Both the position numbers and the translations under genes were made by a program. Below the pieces are notes generated by a model. That model worked only from the letters and a program-made list of their open reading frames with translations. It made no database searches and had not been told where the DNA came from. From NCBI GenBank assembly GCA_964396245.1, contig CAYNEO010000016.1, forward strand, positions 4,023-68,022: DNA of 64,000 bases, read 5' to 3'. Of this stretch, positions 1 through 9,319 are shown piece after piece; within the stretch, counting starts at the first letter, position 1; each line of letters starts with the position of its first letter. Source of the stretch: CAYNEO01 sp964396245. GTDB taxonomy: Bacteria > Zixibacteria > MSB-5A5 > GN15 > FEB-12.

Positions 1-831
1 GATTCGTTCTTTCAGAAACACTCCCGCGAAAACGAAGATGAAGATGTTGCTGGTCTGATTCAGCGCGGACGCGGTCGATGCCTGCGTGAATTTCATTCCG
101 GCCAGCCACAACAAAATGGCCGTGTAACCCCCGACAAGCGATCCGCTCAGCGTATAACCCCACCTCTGCGGCGCTCGTATTGAATTCAGAATCGCTCTGC
201 GAGCCGGATGAAACGCCAGCATAATCAGCAGTACCAGCACGCCGCCGAACATGCGCATCTCGGTCACCCAAAGCAGGGGAGAGCGGTCCAGGAGCGGCTT
301 GATCATCACGATTCCCAGCGCATTTGTCGCCATCGCCGCCGCACCGAGCAACAGACCGATTATGAGCATTTTCTTGTCCTGTGCATTCGTACGCCGCTCC
401 CGTGTGACCGCGAGCACGGCGGAGATAATCATCACCACGCCCACTATCTGCAACACGCTGAGGCTTTCACCGAGGTACAACATCGACAATCCGATGATAA
501 ACGGGCTATACAGGCAATCGACAATCGCCGAGAGCCCCGCCCCGAGGATATTCAGGGACTTGAAAAACAGCGTGTCGGCGATGCCGATTCCGAGCGCACC
601 ACTCGCAAACAATAGCAGGTAGTCCTCAATCGGCGCCGGGCGAAAATGCGAGGTCCCCCACAACCATACAGTGGGGATGAACAACACCAGCGCCAGGACG
701 TCCTTGAACAAATTCAACCCGATCGGGTGAACCGCTTCGCCGCTCTTCTTGAACAGAATAACGGCAAACGCCCACGTGACTGCTGTCAGCAGGGCGAATG
801 CCTGGCCGGGATATGCGCCGAAAATATGCAT
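1..831 (-). CDS. EamA/DMT-family transporter, truncated by window edge
   Basis: The frame is open from an ATG at 829-831 down to base 1, so the C-terminal end lies outside the window; about 277 residues are visible. The protein is a chain of hydrophobic segments, beginning MHIFGAYPGQAFALLTAVTW, with short charged loops. The first repeat ends in a YLGES-type motif followed by a membrane helix, and a second repeat follows a short basic loop (RERRTNAQDKK). This two-times-five-helix layout is that of drug/metabolite (EamA) exporters. The substrate cannot be told from sequence. A purine-rich GCAGGA lies about 5 bases before the ATG and supports this start. The upstream gene at 1160 is divergent. 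Confidence 0.85.
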   Translation of the reverse strand, partial: MHIFGAYPGQAFALLTAVTWAFAVILFKKSGEAVHPIGLNLFKDVLALVLFIPTVWLWGTSHFRPAPIEDYLLLFASGALGIGIADTLFFKSLNILGAGLSAIVDCLYSPFIIGLSMLYLGESLSVLQIVGVVMIISAVLAVTRERRTNAQDKKMLIIGLLLGAAAMATNALGIVMIKPLLDRSPLLWVTEMRMFGGVLVLLIMLAFHPARRAILNSIRAPQRWGYTLSGSLVGGYTAILLWLAGMKFTQASTASALNQTSNIFIFVFAGVFLKERI

Positions 832-1159
832 CGAATCCTGCTTCTTTTGCCTTTATCCGGTTGTCGTCAAACGGTCGCGCCGACCGTGACCCGTAATTCG
901 TGCGAGCGAATGTAAGCAAACGACGCGAAAAAACAAGAGTCTTATAGCGTGCGACGGCATCGACTCTAATGGACAATTTTATGTTGCATCGGTCAATGTT
1001 GGCCGATATATTCAATATCGGGGTAAGGCCCCTCAAGATAGGGATGAAGCTAACTGTGTCGGGGTGTTTTATTGATTCTCTTCCTCTGACAAAATCACTG
1101 AATTGTGGGCAAGGTACTGAGGTGCTCGTGCCCTGGGGATTTCAAACGCGGGAGGATGT
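832..1159. other. Divergent intergenic region with a small hairpin
   Basis: This gap of 328 bases separates the truncated transporter (minus strand) from the DUF3857 gene (plus strand), so it must hold promoters for both. I find no convincing -35/-10 pair. A perfect 7-bp inverted repeat (CCGATAT, 5-base loop, ATATCGG) lies at 1003-1021 without a T tract. Short frames here have no Shine-Dalgarno support. The only clear signal is GGAGG at 1151-1155, which serves the gene at 1160. Confidence 0.5.
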
Positions 1160-3094
1160 ATGTCTTTCAAGCACACATCCATTACAATTGTAAGTCTTAT
1201 AGCGCTGTGTTTCGCTATGGTGTCTGTCGCTCTGGCTGACGACGACGGTTGGGGTGACATTTCAGATCAGGACTGGGCCGTTCAGGCGCCGGCAGATTAT
1301 CCGGAGGCTAATGCAGTCATCATTATCGACAGGTGCCGCACGGACATCAGCACCGATCAGATCGAGATGGCGCATTACGTGAGAATCAAGATTCTTACCG
1401 AGGCCGGTATCGATGAGGTTGGTGAGCGTTCAATTATGTATCGTGAGCAGGACAAGATGAAGCGATTCAAAGCCAGGACCATCCTCCCGAACGGCGACAA
1501 AAAGGACGTTGACGGCAAGGCAATATTCGAAAAAGAAATCGGATCCTTGAGGGAAACTACTTTCAGTTTCCCGGCACTGGAGCCCGGCTGCATTGTCGAA
1601 TATCGGTATTCCGTTCTCACCAAGAACTTCTACCATCCGCAGTCGTGGTTTTTCCAGAACCGGCTGTATACGCTCAAGTCGGAGTACTCCTCGACGCTCG
1701 GACACGGATTCACCTACAACGTGTCGTACCAGAACGTTCCCTTCATGAATCGGGAACCAAAAGTCGAGGAACGGCCCGACCTCAATTATTCCGTCACCAC
1801 CGGTGCGAAGATCAAGACTTACACCTGGACGATGGAGAACATTCCTCCGGTCAAAGATGAGCCGTATATGAGCGCCGAGGATGACTACCGGTCCTCTCTG
1901 CGTTTCCAGCTGGCCTCATTCCAGAATCAGTACAACAATATCCAGTTCACGCGCGACTGGACGGAACTCGGCAAAGAGTATAGCAATGAACTGGACGATT
2001 ACTGCAACAAGGATGGTGAGGTCGAGAAACTGGCGCAACAGATCACAGCCGACCTTGCCTCGAGTCGCGATAAGTCCCAGGCGCTCTATGAGTATGTTGC
2101 CGGTGAATTCGCAACAACAGAGGGTCTGACCTTCTTCGAACACGACAAGATATCGGAAATGCTGGAAGAAAAGCGGGGCGAGGGACCAGAGAAGAATCTT
2201 CTGCTGGCCAAATTGCACCAGGCGGCTGGGCTCTCCGCATGGCCGGTGCTGATCAGCACCCGCGACAACGCCAGGTTCAATCCCCGTTTCCCCGACCTGC
2301 GCCAGTTCAACTATATGATTACCTTCGTGCAGCTCGGCGACCAGTGGGAATTTCTCGATGCGGCCAACAAATACGCACCGTATGGTATTCTCCCGTCGAA
2401 TTGCCTGACCGACGGCGGCTTTCTGGTCGACGGTGAAAAGTCGCAACTGGTCAAAATGACGATCAAGCCCGTGACTTCCGCGCGGATCGATCACACGCAA
2501 ATGTTCATCGGGGACGACGGAAATGTCGTATGCAGTACTCAGGTCGACCTGTCCGGATATTACGCGTCCACGTACGCGGAGGAGTTTGAACAGACCGAAG
2601 AAGAGGAATTTGTCAAAGACCATTTTTTCGACAGGCTTGAGATTGGATGCGAGCCGGGCGCCCATCAATGCGGCACCGATAGCCTGAATCAGTTCATCAT
2701 GAACGTGTGCTACACTGCGCCGGAATTGGCTCGCAAGCTGGACAATAATATTGTCATTACGCCGGTCAGTTATGCCTTCCGGACCAACCCGTTCAAGAGC
2801 CAGAAACGTTTCTTCCCGGTCGACTTCACCTACCCGTTCCAGTATTTTAACGTTGTGGAGATCCACGTCGACGGCAATCCGGCCGACTATCTGCTTCCCG
2901 AGAATCTGGCCTATGAAATCGGTGGGGCATCGTACACCAGAAGCAGCGAGGTCACCGACAGCGCTATCGTCATCGTGTCGAAACTGCTGATCGAAAATCC
3001 CGAGTTCCCGCCGGTGCGATATCCTGCCCTTCGCGAATTCTTCCAGAAGGTTGCCGAATCGGCTCATGACCCGCTCACTGTCGTGCTTCAGTAG
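1160..3094 (+). CDS. Exported DUF3857/transglutaminase-like protein, catalytic residues lost
   Basis: This 644-residue protein has a Sec signal peptide ending near ALA-DDD (residue ~26), then a beta-rich DUF3857 domain (~40-250), a transglutaminase-like core (~270-430) and a C-terminal DUF2569/DUF3858-like beta region. In the neighbour at 3122 the catalytic triad is Cys310/His352/Asp367. The aligned positions here are Glu344 (GPEKN instead of GDCKG), Tyr385 (FNYM instead of FNHM) and Asp400. Catalysis by the usual thiol mechanism is therefore unlikely, and a binding or scaffold role is more plausible. The start is fixed by GGAGG at 1151-1155. The paralogue follows after 27 bases, so the two are probably co-transcribed. 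Confidence 0.85.
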   Translation: MSFKHTSITIVSLIALCFAMVSVALADDDGWGDISDQDWAVQAPADYPEANAVIIIDRCRTDISTDQIEMAHYVRIKILTEAGIDEVGERSIMYREQDKMKRFKARTILPNGDKKDVDGKAIFEKEIGSLRETTFSFPALEPGCIVEYRYSVLTKNFYHPQSWFFQNRLYTLKSEYSSTLGHGFTYNVSYQNVPFMNREPKVEERPDLNYSVTTGAKIKTYTWTMENIPPVKDEPYMSAEDDYRSSLRFQLASFQNQYNNIQFTRDWTELGKEYSNELDDYCNKDGEVEKLAQQITADLASSRDKSQALYEYVAGEFATTEGLTFFEHDKISEMLEEKRGEGPEKNLLLAKLHQAAGLSAWPVLISTRDNARFNPRFPDLRQFNYMITFVQLGDQWEFLDAANKYAPYGILPSNCLTDGGFLVDGEKSQLVKMTIKPVTSARIDHTQMFIGDDGNVVCSTQVDLSGYYASTYAEEFEQTEEEEFVKDHFFDRLEIGCEPGAHQCGTDSLNQFIMNVCYTAPELARKLDNNIVITPVSYAFRTNPFKSQKRFFPVDFTYPFQYFNVVEIHVDGNPADYLLPENLAYEIGGASYTRSSEVTDSAIVIVSKLLIENPEFPPVRYPALREFFQKVAESAHDPLTVVLQ

Positions 3095-3121
3095 CCGGAA
3101 GGGGTAACTGGGAGATCAATG

Positions 3122-4984
3122 ATGAAACCGCTGCCGTTGATACTATCTGTTTTCGCAATCGTTTTGCTTTACGGTGAAGCAGCTTTGGCTAACGAGCAGC
3201 CCAAGGCCGTCTACAACTACAAGACATGGCAGTGCGAGGTTGATGGCAACAAACTCAAATTGAGGGTCAAAAACAGCCTGACCGTCCTCAATGCCAGGGG
3301 CGATAACTACGGCGGATTCCTCGTTACCGAAAACGGCTTCGCCAGGCTCAAGGACGTCTCGGTTGCGCTTCTCGACGCCGACGGCAATCAGGTGTTCGAG
3401 CACGGCAAAGGTGACCTGACTAAGGCATGCGGCTATGGGGGCGTGGAACTATACGCCGAAATCTGCCGGTATTTTGAGGAGATCAAGACTCCCCGCTATC
3501 CCTACACGATCGAATATGAATATCTTATCGAGTACCAATCGCTCTTCTTCTGGAGTACCGCTCGGTTTCAGGAGGATATTCCTGTTTCCCATGCCGACTA
3601 CACGCTGATCATCTCCAACGATGTTCCCTTTCGATACAAAACGTACGGCATGGACGTCGAACCCACAGTTACCGAGGGGTCAGACAAAACGACTTACCGG
3701 TGGGTCGCCGACAGCGTGCCCGCGTTCGATGATTACGATTACGTGCCGCCTGATCTTATCAATTACGGCCGAATAGAGTTTGTGGCCGATAGGTTCAAAC
3801 TCGATGATTTCGGGCATGTTGGCGACAGCTGGCGCGAAATTGGTAACTGGTACAGCCGCCTTGCCGCCGAACAGTATCTCGAACCCGGCAAGGCCCCGTC
3901 CGTCGAAAGCGGGACCGGCCCGCTCGCCCGGGCGAAGGGGTATTATGAGCAGGTGACATCGTCCACTCGCTACGTGGCCATCGGAATCGGCATCAGCGGC
4001 TGGAGACCGGCCAAAGCCGATGCGACACAGAAATTGGGTTATGGAGACTGCAAAGGAATGTCCACGCTGCTTGTCTCCGATCTTCGGGATGCCGGGATCA
4101 CGGCTTATCCCGTTCTCATCGCGACACGCGGTGCCGGGCTGACCGACACAACTTTTCCGGACTTTCTGTTCAATCATATGATCACGATGTCAGTGATCGA
4201 CGGAGACACCGTCTGGATGGACCCGACGTGTGACGCCTGCGGTTTCACGGACTTGTACTATTCTACCGAGAACAGACCGGCACTGGTGGTGACCGACGAT
4301 GGCGGGGTCATTCGGATGACTCCGAAAAGTACGCCAGAGGACAATCTCGCTGAACGGGAAACTCAGGTCGTCATCCATAAGGATCTGTCGACAGAATTCA
4401 CCACCCGACTGTCGGCCTACGGCAATTACGGCGTGTTCCTTCGCGGCCGGTTGCCGTCAATGGATAATGACGAACTCAGGCGATTCGTCCATGCGCAATT
4501 CTCCGGAAACGACAAGCAATACCATATCAGGTCGTATGAAATCGAAAGCTCGGGTGAACCGGTCGTCATTTCAATTTACGGCAAAATGATCCGCCCCGCC
4601 GACAAGATTGCAGGAACAATCTATTTCAATCCCTTCTTCCTCGATGAAATCTCCGACAGGGAACGGGTCAGGCTCGAGGACCGGCCATACCCGATTGATT
4701 TTCTTTATCCTCATCTGGAACACGATCTTGTCACTGTCCGCTGGGATTCGACGCTGGCGGTCGACTCTGTCATCGTACCACTCTCGGACAGCCTTGAAAC
4801 AGAGATTGGTTGGCTGAAATGTATAACATCGACTGAAAAGGACCAGGCAACCGTGGACTACAGCCAGGCATACACGGTGTATATGATTGATGTTGGTCAA
4901 TTCGATGTTTTCGATACATTTCGCCAAAAAACAAAAGGGGTCATTGACGGACACCTTAAACTGATTACCCACTCCTCACGGTGA
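3122..4984 (+). CDS. Exported DUF3857/transglutaminase-like protein, intact triad
   Basis: Of two adjacent ATGs (3119 and 3122) the second has better spacing from GGGAG at 3110-3114. A signal peptide (MKPLPLILSVFAIVLLYGEA) precedes a DUF3857 domain and a transglutaminase core. The core contains YGDCKGMSTLL with Cys310, FNHM with His352 and VWMDPT with Asp367, the expected Cys-His-Asp triad. The protein is about 620 residues, as usual for DUF3857 proteins. Family members act in the periplasm or at the outer membrane; the substrate is unknown. It is a diverged tandem duplicate of the gene before it, which has lost the Cys and His. Confidence 0.88.
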   Translation: MKPLPLILSVFAIVLLYGEAALANEQPKAVYNYKTWQCEVDGNKLKLRVKNSLTVLNARGDNYGGFLVTENGFARLKDVSVALLDADGNQVFEHGKGDLTKACGYGGVELYAEICRYFEEIKTPRYPYTIEYEYLIEYQSLFFWSTARFQEDIPVSHADYTLIISNDVPFRYKTYGMDVEPTVTEGSDKTTYRWVADSVPAFDDYDYVPPDLINYGRIEFVADRFKLDDFGHVGDSWREIGNWYSRLAAEQYLEPGKAPSVESGTGPLARAKGYYEQVTSSTRYVAIGIGISGWRPAKADATQKLGYGDCKGMSTLLVSDLRDAGITAYPVLIATRGAGLTDTTFPDFLFNHMITMSVIDGDTVWMDPTCDACGFTDLYYSTENRPALVVTDDGGVIRMTPKSTPEDNLAERETQVVIHKDLSTEFTTRLSAYGNYGVFLRGRLPSMDNDELRRFVHAQFSGNDKQYHIRSYEIESSGEPVVISIYGKMIRPADKIAGTIYFNPFFLDEISDRERVRLEDRPYPIDFLYPHLEHDLVTVRWDSTLAVDSVIVPLSDSLETEIGWLKCITSTEKDQATVDYSQAYTVYMIDVGQFDVFDTFRQKTKGVIDGHLKLITHSSR

Positions 4985-5103
4985 TTTCTCTCTGACAGGT
5001 TTCAATCAAAGCTCTCATTGCCTCAATCCGCTTGTGTGCCGAACCGTCATGATTTACCTTTAGATTCTAGGCAATCGTAAACTTTTTATTGTCGTTTGCG
5101 TAT

Positions 5104-5125
5104 TGAATCAAGACGACTTGATTCA
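5104..5125. promoter_or_regulatory. Perfect 9-bp inverted repeat upstream of tricorn gene
   Basis: TGAATCAAG, four bases (ACGA), then CTTGATTCA. It ends 25 bases before the proposed ATG at 5151. It could be an operator for a dimeric repressor or a stable hairpin in the 5' leader. No T tract follows, so it is not a typical terminator. Confidence 0.55.
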
Positions 5126-5150
5126 CAACTACGATGCTCTGAGGTACAAA

Positions 5151-8100
5151 ATGCGAACTGCTAAATTGGTCGCTGCGGCCACGGCCTTGTTTCTTCTCGC
5201 AGCAATTGCAGTCCGGGCGGATGAAACTCGCCTGATGAGATTCCCCGACATCTACAACAATCAGATCGTGTTCACATACGGGAGCAATCTGTGGATTGTA
5301 TCTGCCGACGGGGGTATTGCCCGCCAGCTCACCACCCATGATGGCGAGGAACGATATGCGAAATTCTCACCGGACGGCAAATACATCGCCTTCACCGGCG
5401 AATACGACGGTTTGTTCAATGTATACGTGATTCCCTCCGAAGGCGGACAGCCGCGTCAGCTGACTTTCCACCCGAGTCGCGATCGCGTGCTGGGCTGGCA
5501 TCCCGACGGCAAACACGTCCTGGTGCTGTCCGACCGCGAGCGACATGCGGCCGCCAATTCAAAGCTGTATCTGGTTAGCATTGACGGCGGTATGCCGGAA
5601 CCGCTCGAGATTCCCGAGTCCGGATTTGCCACCTATTCTCCTGATGGCAATAAGATTGCCTACAATCGCAAGCTTGGCGAATTCCGCACATGGAAACGCT
5701 ACACCGGCGGCACCGCGTCCGATGTATGGATTTACGATCTGAAAAGCCACGCCATCAAGCGGGTCACCGACTGGGTCGGGGCCGATCTGTCACCCATGTG
5801 GATCGGGCAGAAGATCTACTTCAACTCGGACCGAGACGAAACCCTGAATCTGTTTTCCTATGATATAGCGACCGACAAAATAGAAAAAGTCACTGACTTC
5901 AGTGATTTCGACGTCAAGTTTCCCAGTGAAGGCCCCGGCGCCATCGTCTTTGAAAAAGGTGGGTATATCTATGTCCTCGACACCGAATCCGGCAAAACCC
6001 GCAAGGTGCCTATCGAGGTCCGCAGTGACCTGGTGTTGACTATGCCGAGCTATCAGAACGTATCCGACCTCGTCGAGTCAGGCGGACTCTCGCCATCCGG
6101 GAAACGGGCTGTCCTGGGCGCCAGGGGAGAGGTGTTCACAGTTCCCGCTGAACACGGCGATATCCGAAATATCACCGGGACCCCGGGCGTTCGTGAGATT
6201 TCCGCCACGTGGTCGCCCGATGGCAAGTGGATCGCCTATCTGTCCGACAAAACCGGTGAGTATGAAATCTATATCCGCCCTCAGGATGGTACCGGCGAAG
6301 AAACACGGATTACTAGCGACGGCAACTGCTACCGCTACGAGTTAAATTGGTCGCCGGACAGCAAGAAGATCATGTACTCGGATAAGAAACTCAGGCTGTT
6401 CTATGTCGACATCGATGAGAAAAAGCCGGTACTGGTCGCACAGTCCGACATTTCCGAGATACGACAGTACCGCTGGTCACCGGACAGCCGGTGGATTACC
6501 TTTGGAATGAACTCGCCCAATTATTTCTCATCCGTATATATTTATTCGGTCGATGACGGCCAGACCCATCGCATCACCGACGACGAGTTCGATGACTTCG
6601 ACCCCGTTTTCAGCCCCGATGGCAAGTACCTGTACTTCCTGTCCGGCCGCTCCTTCAGTCCGACTTTCAGTGACTTCGAACACGAATACGTCTACAAAAA
6701 CAGCCTCAACATTCTCCTCGTGAATCTTCAGGCCGACAGCCTGTCGCCTTTTGCCCCGCGCAGTGACGAAGCCGAGGTAAAGGAAGACGAAAAAGACAAG
6801 TCTGAAAACAAAGACGCTGAAGAGGAGAAGAGCGGAGAGGAAACGGAGAAATCCGAAGCCGACACCGACAGGACCGTGATCGACTTTGATGGTATCCAGC
6901 AGCGCATCGTGAACGTTCCCGTTGGCGCCGGTACATATCGTTCCCTCGCGGCCGCTGAAGGAAAAGTATTCTACATGTCGTCGCCGGCCATTCAGGGTGA
7001 TGGCAACGGCCGAACGGAGCTCCACATGTACGATATGAAGGACCGCAAGGACAACACCATCCTCGGCGGCCTTCAGGCATACGATCTCTCTTCCGACGGA
7101 TCAAAAATACTCTACATTGCAGGCAAGACATTCGGCATAATCGATGCTTCGGCCAAGAGCAGCAATGTCGGCGACGGAAGTCTTTCGCTGGACGGTATGG
7201 AAATGCTGATCGATCCGCACGCTGAGTGGGACCAGATGTTCTCCGAGGCGTGGCGACTCGAACGCGATTTTTACTACGATCCCAATATGCACGGCGTCGA
7301 CTGGCGGGCGATGAAAAAGCACTATGGAAGCCTCCTGCCGTATGTTTCGGACCGCTCCGACCTCACTTACCTGATAGGCGAACTTATCGGGGAGCTGTCG
7401 ACTTCGCACACATACGTCTATGGCGGCAAGTCCCCCGAAGTCAAGAAGATCAATGTCGGACTTCTTGGAGCCGATTATGATCTCCCGTCCGGCAGTGAGT
7501 TCTATCGCTTCAGGAAGATTTATTCCGGCGAGAATTGGGCCAAAAGCACCCGAGCCCCGCTCACCGAGCCCGGCATCGACGTTTCGGAAGGCGAATACCT
7601 GATAGCGGTCAACGGCCGTGAGGTCCGCGCCCCCGCCAATCTCTACAGCTTTTTCGAAAATACGGTCGGCAAACAGGTCAAATTGACCGTTAACGACCGC
7701 CCTTCGTCCGATGGCGCCCACGAAGTCACCGTTGTGCCGGTCGACTCGGATTCGAAATTGAGGTATCTCGACTGGGTTGCCACCAATCGGCGTATAGTGG
7801 CCGAGGCCACCAACGGCCGGGTTGGCTATATCCACGTTCCCAATACCAGTGTCTCCGGTCTCAATGAGTTCAGCAGCAGTTTCTACTCGGAGATGCGTAA
7901 GGAGGGACTGGTGGTTGATGTTCGCTACAACGCCGGTGGTATGATCCCGGATATGTTCATTGAGCGTCTGGACCGGCAGTTGCTCAGCTACTGGGTGCCC
8001 CGCGAGGGAAAACTCGCTCAGACGCCGATGGCGGCGCAGGTCGGCCCCAAGGTGTGCATAATCAATGAATATGCCGGCTCCGGCGGCGATGCCCTCCCGT

Positions 8101-8417
8101 ATTACTTCCGCCTTCGGAAACTCGGCCCCCTGGTCGGGATGCGGACATGGGGGGGGCTGGTCGGATACCGCAGGATTATTCCGCTTATGGACGGTGGTAC
8201 CGTCACTGTCCCCGAAATCGGATTTTTGAATCTGGAAGGCAACTGGGATGTCGAAAACCACGGCGTCGATCCGGATATCGAACTCGACAACCGGCCTGAC
8301 CTGGTCGCACAGGGGATGGATCCGCAGCTCCAAAAAGCCATTGATCTGGTGACAGAACAACTCCGGAAGAATCCGCCTGAACATCCCACTCGACCCCCGT
8401 ATCCGGTCGAGAAATAG
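5151..8417 (+). CDS. Tricorn protease homologue, exported
   Basis: From the ATG at 5151 (GAGG 7 bases upstream) the protein is 1088 residues. It starts with a signal peptide (MRTAKLVAAATALFLLAAIA). A six- and a seven-bladed beta-propeller region follow (repeated SPDGKxIAF-type motifs, ~30-560), then an acidic Glu/Lys/Asp-rich linker (~540-575), a helical/PDZ region and a C-terminal S41-type core. The tricorn catalytic set is visible: Ser752-His753 in TSHTYVYGG, nucleophile Ser977 in AGSGGDA, and Glu1035 in VENHGVDPD. Tricorn degrades peptides of about 6-12 residues to smaller ones. The signal peptide puts this copy in the periplasm, unlike the cytosolic archaeal enzyme. A longer frame from 5103 runs through the inverted repeat and has no ribosome site. 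Confidence 0.93.
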   Translation: MRTAKLVAAATALFLLAAIAVRADETRLMRFPDIYNNQIVFTYGSNLWIVSADGGIARQLTTHDGEERYAKFSPDGKYIAFTGEYDGLFNVYVIPSEGGQPRQLTFHPSRDRVLGWHPDGKHVLVLSDRERHAAANSKLYLVSIDGGMPEPLEIPESGFATYSPDGNKIAYNRKLGEFRTWKRYTGGTASDVWIYDLKSHAIKRVTDWVGADLSPMWIGQKIYFNSDRDETLNLFSYDIATDKIEKVTDFSDFDVKFPSEGPGAIVFEKGGYIYVLDTESGKTRKVPIEVRSDLVLTMPSYQNVSDLVESGGLSPSGKRAVLGARGEVFTVPAEHGDIRNITGTPGVREISATWSPDGKWIAYLSDKTGEYEIYIRPQDGTGEETRITSDGNCYRYELNWSPDSKKIMYSDKKLRLFYVDIDEKKPVLVAQSDISEIRQYRWSPDSRWITFGMNSPNYFSSVYIYSVDDGQTHRITDDEFDDFDPVFSPDGKYLYFLSGRSFSPTFSDFEHEYVYKNSLNILLVNLQADSLSPFAPRSDEAEVKEDEKDKSENKDAEEEKSGEETEKSEADTDRTVIDFDGIQQRIVNVPVGAGTYRSLAAAEGKVFYMSSPAIQGDGNGRTELHMYDMKDRKDNTILGGLQAYDLSSDGSKILYIAGKTFGIIDASAKSSNVGDGSLSLDGMEMLIDPHAEWDQMFSEAWRLERDFYYDPNMHGVDWRAMKKHYGSLLPYVSDRSDLTYLIGELIGELSTSHTYVYGGKSPEVKKINVGLLGADYDLPSGSEFYRFRKIYSGENWAKSTRAPLTEPGIDVSEGEYLIAVNGREVRAPANLYSFFENTVGKQVKLTVNDRPSSDGAHEVTVVPVDSDSKLRYLDWVATNRRIVAEATNGRVGYIHVPNTSVSGLNEFSSSFYSEMRKEGLVVDVRYNAGGMIPDMFIERLDRQLLSYWVPREGKLAQTPMAAQVGPKVCIINEYAGSGGDALPYYFRLRKLGPLVGMRTWGGLVGYRRIIPLMDGGTVTVPEIGFLNLEGNWDVENHGVDPDIELDNRPDLVAQGMDPQLQKAIDLVTEQLRKNPPEHPTRPPYPVEK

Positions 8418-8442
8418 CCGCCTGGCTGAGCCTGACTACCCC

Positions 8443-8476
8443 GGGCCCCGGGTCGTTCGATCCGGGGTCCGTTTCT
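8443..8476 (+). terminator. Intrinsic terminator after tricorn gene
   Basis: A 9-bp stem (GGGCCCCGG with CCGGGGTCC, one G-U pair) closes a 10-base loop and is followed by GTTTCT. It starts 26 bases after the stop codon of the protease gene. Confidence 0.65.
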
Positions 8477-8643
8477 ATAAAGAACTTCATATTTCCACCT
8501 TAAGCTGCCAGGTAACAGATAAATAGGGATTGAGAGTACAGACGCTTGTCGTGTCCGCCGCAAGAAACGTCGCATGAAACCCGGTGTGTTCCCGTCAACA
8601 ATTTAGGCGCCAACCGAAATCAGCGATAATGCCAACATCCGCT

Positions 8644-8674
8644 TTGATGACGCGGCGTTCCGGACCGTTATCTT
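8644..8674 (+). promoter_or_regulatory. Candidate promoter at the sigma factor gene, possibly leaderless
   Basis: TTGATG at 8644-8649, 19-base spacer, TATCTT at 8669-8674. Only six bases separate the -10 box from the ATG at 8681, so transcription would begin at or next to the start codon. No Shine-Dalgarno sequence is present. The 19-base spacer is long, so this is tentative. Confidence 0.4.
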
Positions 8675-8680
8675 GACAAT

Positions 8681-9283
8681 ATGACCGCTGATCCGTTAAT
8701 TCAATATCAGGAAGAGCTTCTGGAAAAGGGCCAATACATACGCGTGCTTAACTTGATGATTCTTGCCAAACAGGGGGACAAGGCTGCCGAGAACCGTTTC
8801 TTTGAATACCTTCGTGCGAGATTCACCCTGATCGCCACCCGGCGGGTCGGCGCCGACCACGCTGAAGATATCGCGCAGGAGGCGTGTATCACCGTCCTCC
8901 GGAAATATAAATCCGGGGTTCCGGAAGACCGCTTCGAAGCCTGGGCATATCAGATTCTCCGCAACAAAATCGGCAATTTCTTGCAGGGGCGCGATGTCAG
9001 ACGCAATGTCACTTCGGGACTCGAGCGCATTGAGGATGTCGGCGCCACGGGCTCGGAAACTATCGATCCCGCACTGAGAATCAGACTTCTGGATTGTCTG
9101 CGCCTGATCTCACGAGCGGTGCCCCGGTACGCGCGAGTCCTCAATCTTGTGCATCAAGGCTACAATACCGTCGAAATATGCGAGCGTATTTCCGTAAAAC
9201 CTAACCATCTCTATGTGATCTTGAATCGCAGCCGGAAGATGCTGTCCGATTGCCTGTCCCGTTATTCCGAACCCGGGAAATGA
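8681..9283 (+). CDS. ECF-type RNA polymerase sigma-70 family factor
   Basis: This 200-residue protein has the two-domain layout of extracytoplasmic-function sigma factors. Region 2 spans about 35-105 and includes AEDIAQEACITVLRKY and FEAWAYQILRNKI; the latter corresponds to the -10-melting segment 2.3/2.4. Region 4 spans about 130-195, with a helix-turn-helix (YNTVEICERISVKPNHLYVI) that would read the -35 element. Recruitment to core polymerase follows from the family. No anti-sigma factor or zinc-binding partner lies next to it: the neighbours are tricorn protease and a convergent zwf. Its control and target promoters cannot be inferred from context. Confidence 0.88.
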   Translation: MTADPLIQYQEELLEKGQYIRVLNLMILAKQGDKAAENRFFEYLRARFTLIATRRVGADHAEDIAQEACITVLRKYKSGVPEDRFEAWAYQILRNKIGNFLQGRDVRRNVTSGLERIEDVGATGSETIDPALRIRLLDCLRLISRAVPRYARVLNLVHQGYNTVEICERISVKPNHLYVILNRSRKMLSDCLSRYSEPGK

Positions 9284-9289
9284 ATCTTG

Positions 9290-9308
9290 CCGGGACCTGC
9301 CCTCCCGG
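9290..9308. terminator. Weak convergent hairpin between sigma factor and zwf
   Basis: CCGGGA, 7-base loop, TCCCGG in the 36-base gap between two convergent genes. The T tracts on either side are poor, so termination here is only plausible from position. Confidence 0.4.
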
Positions 9309-9319
9309 AAATCTTCCGC

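Noticed and set aside
7101..8384. 427-codon minus-strand frame opposite tricorn
   Set aside because: Covers the tricorn catalytic region on the other strand, and no motif is recognisable.
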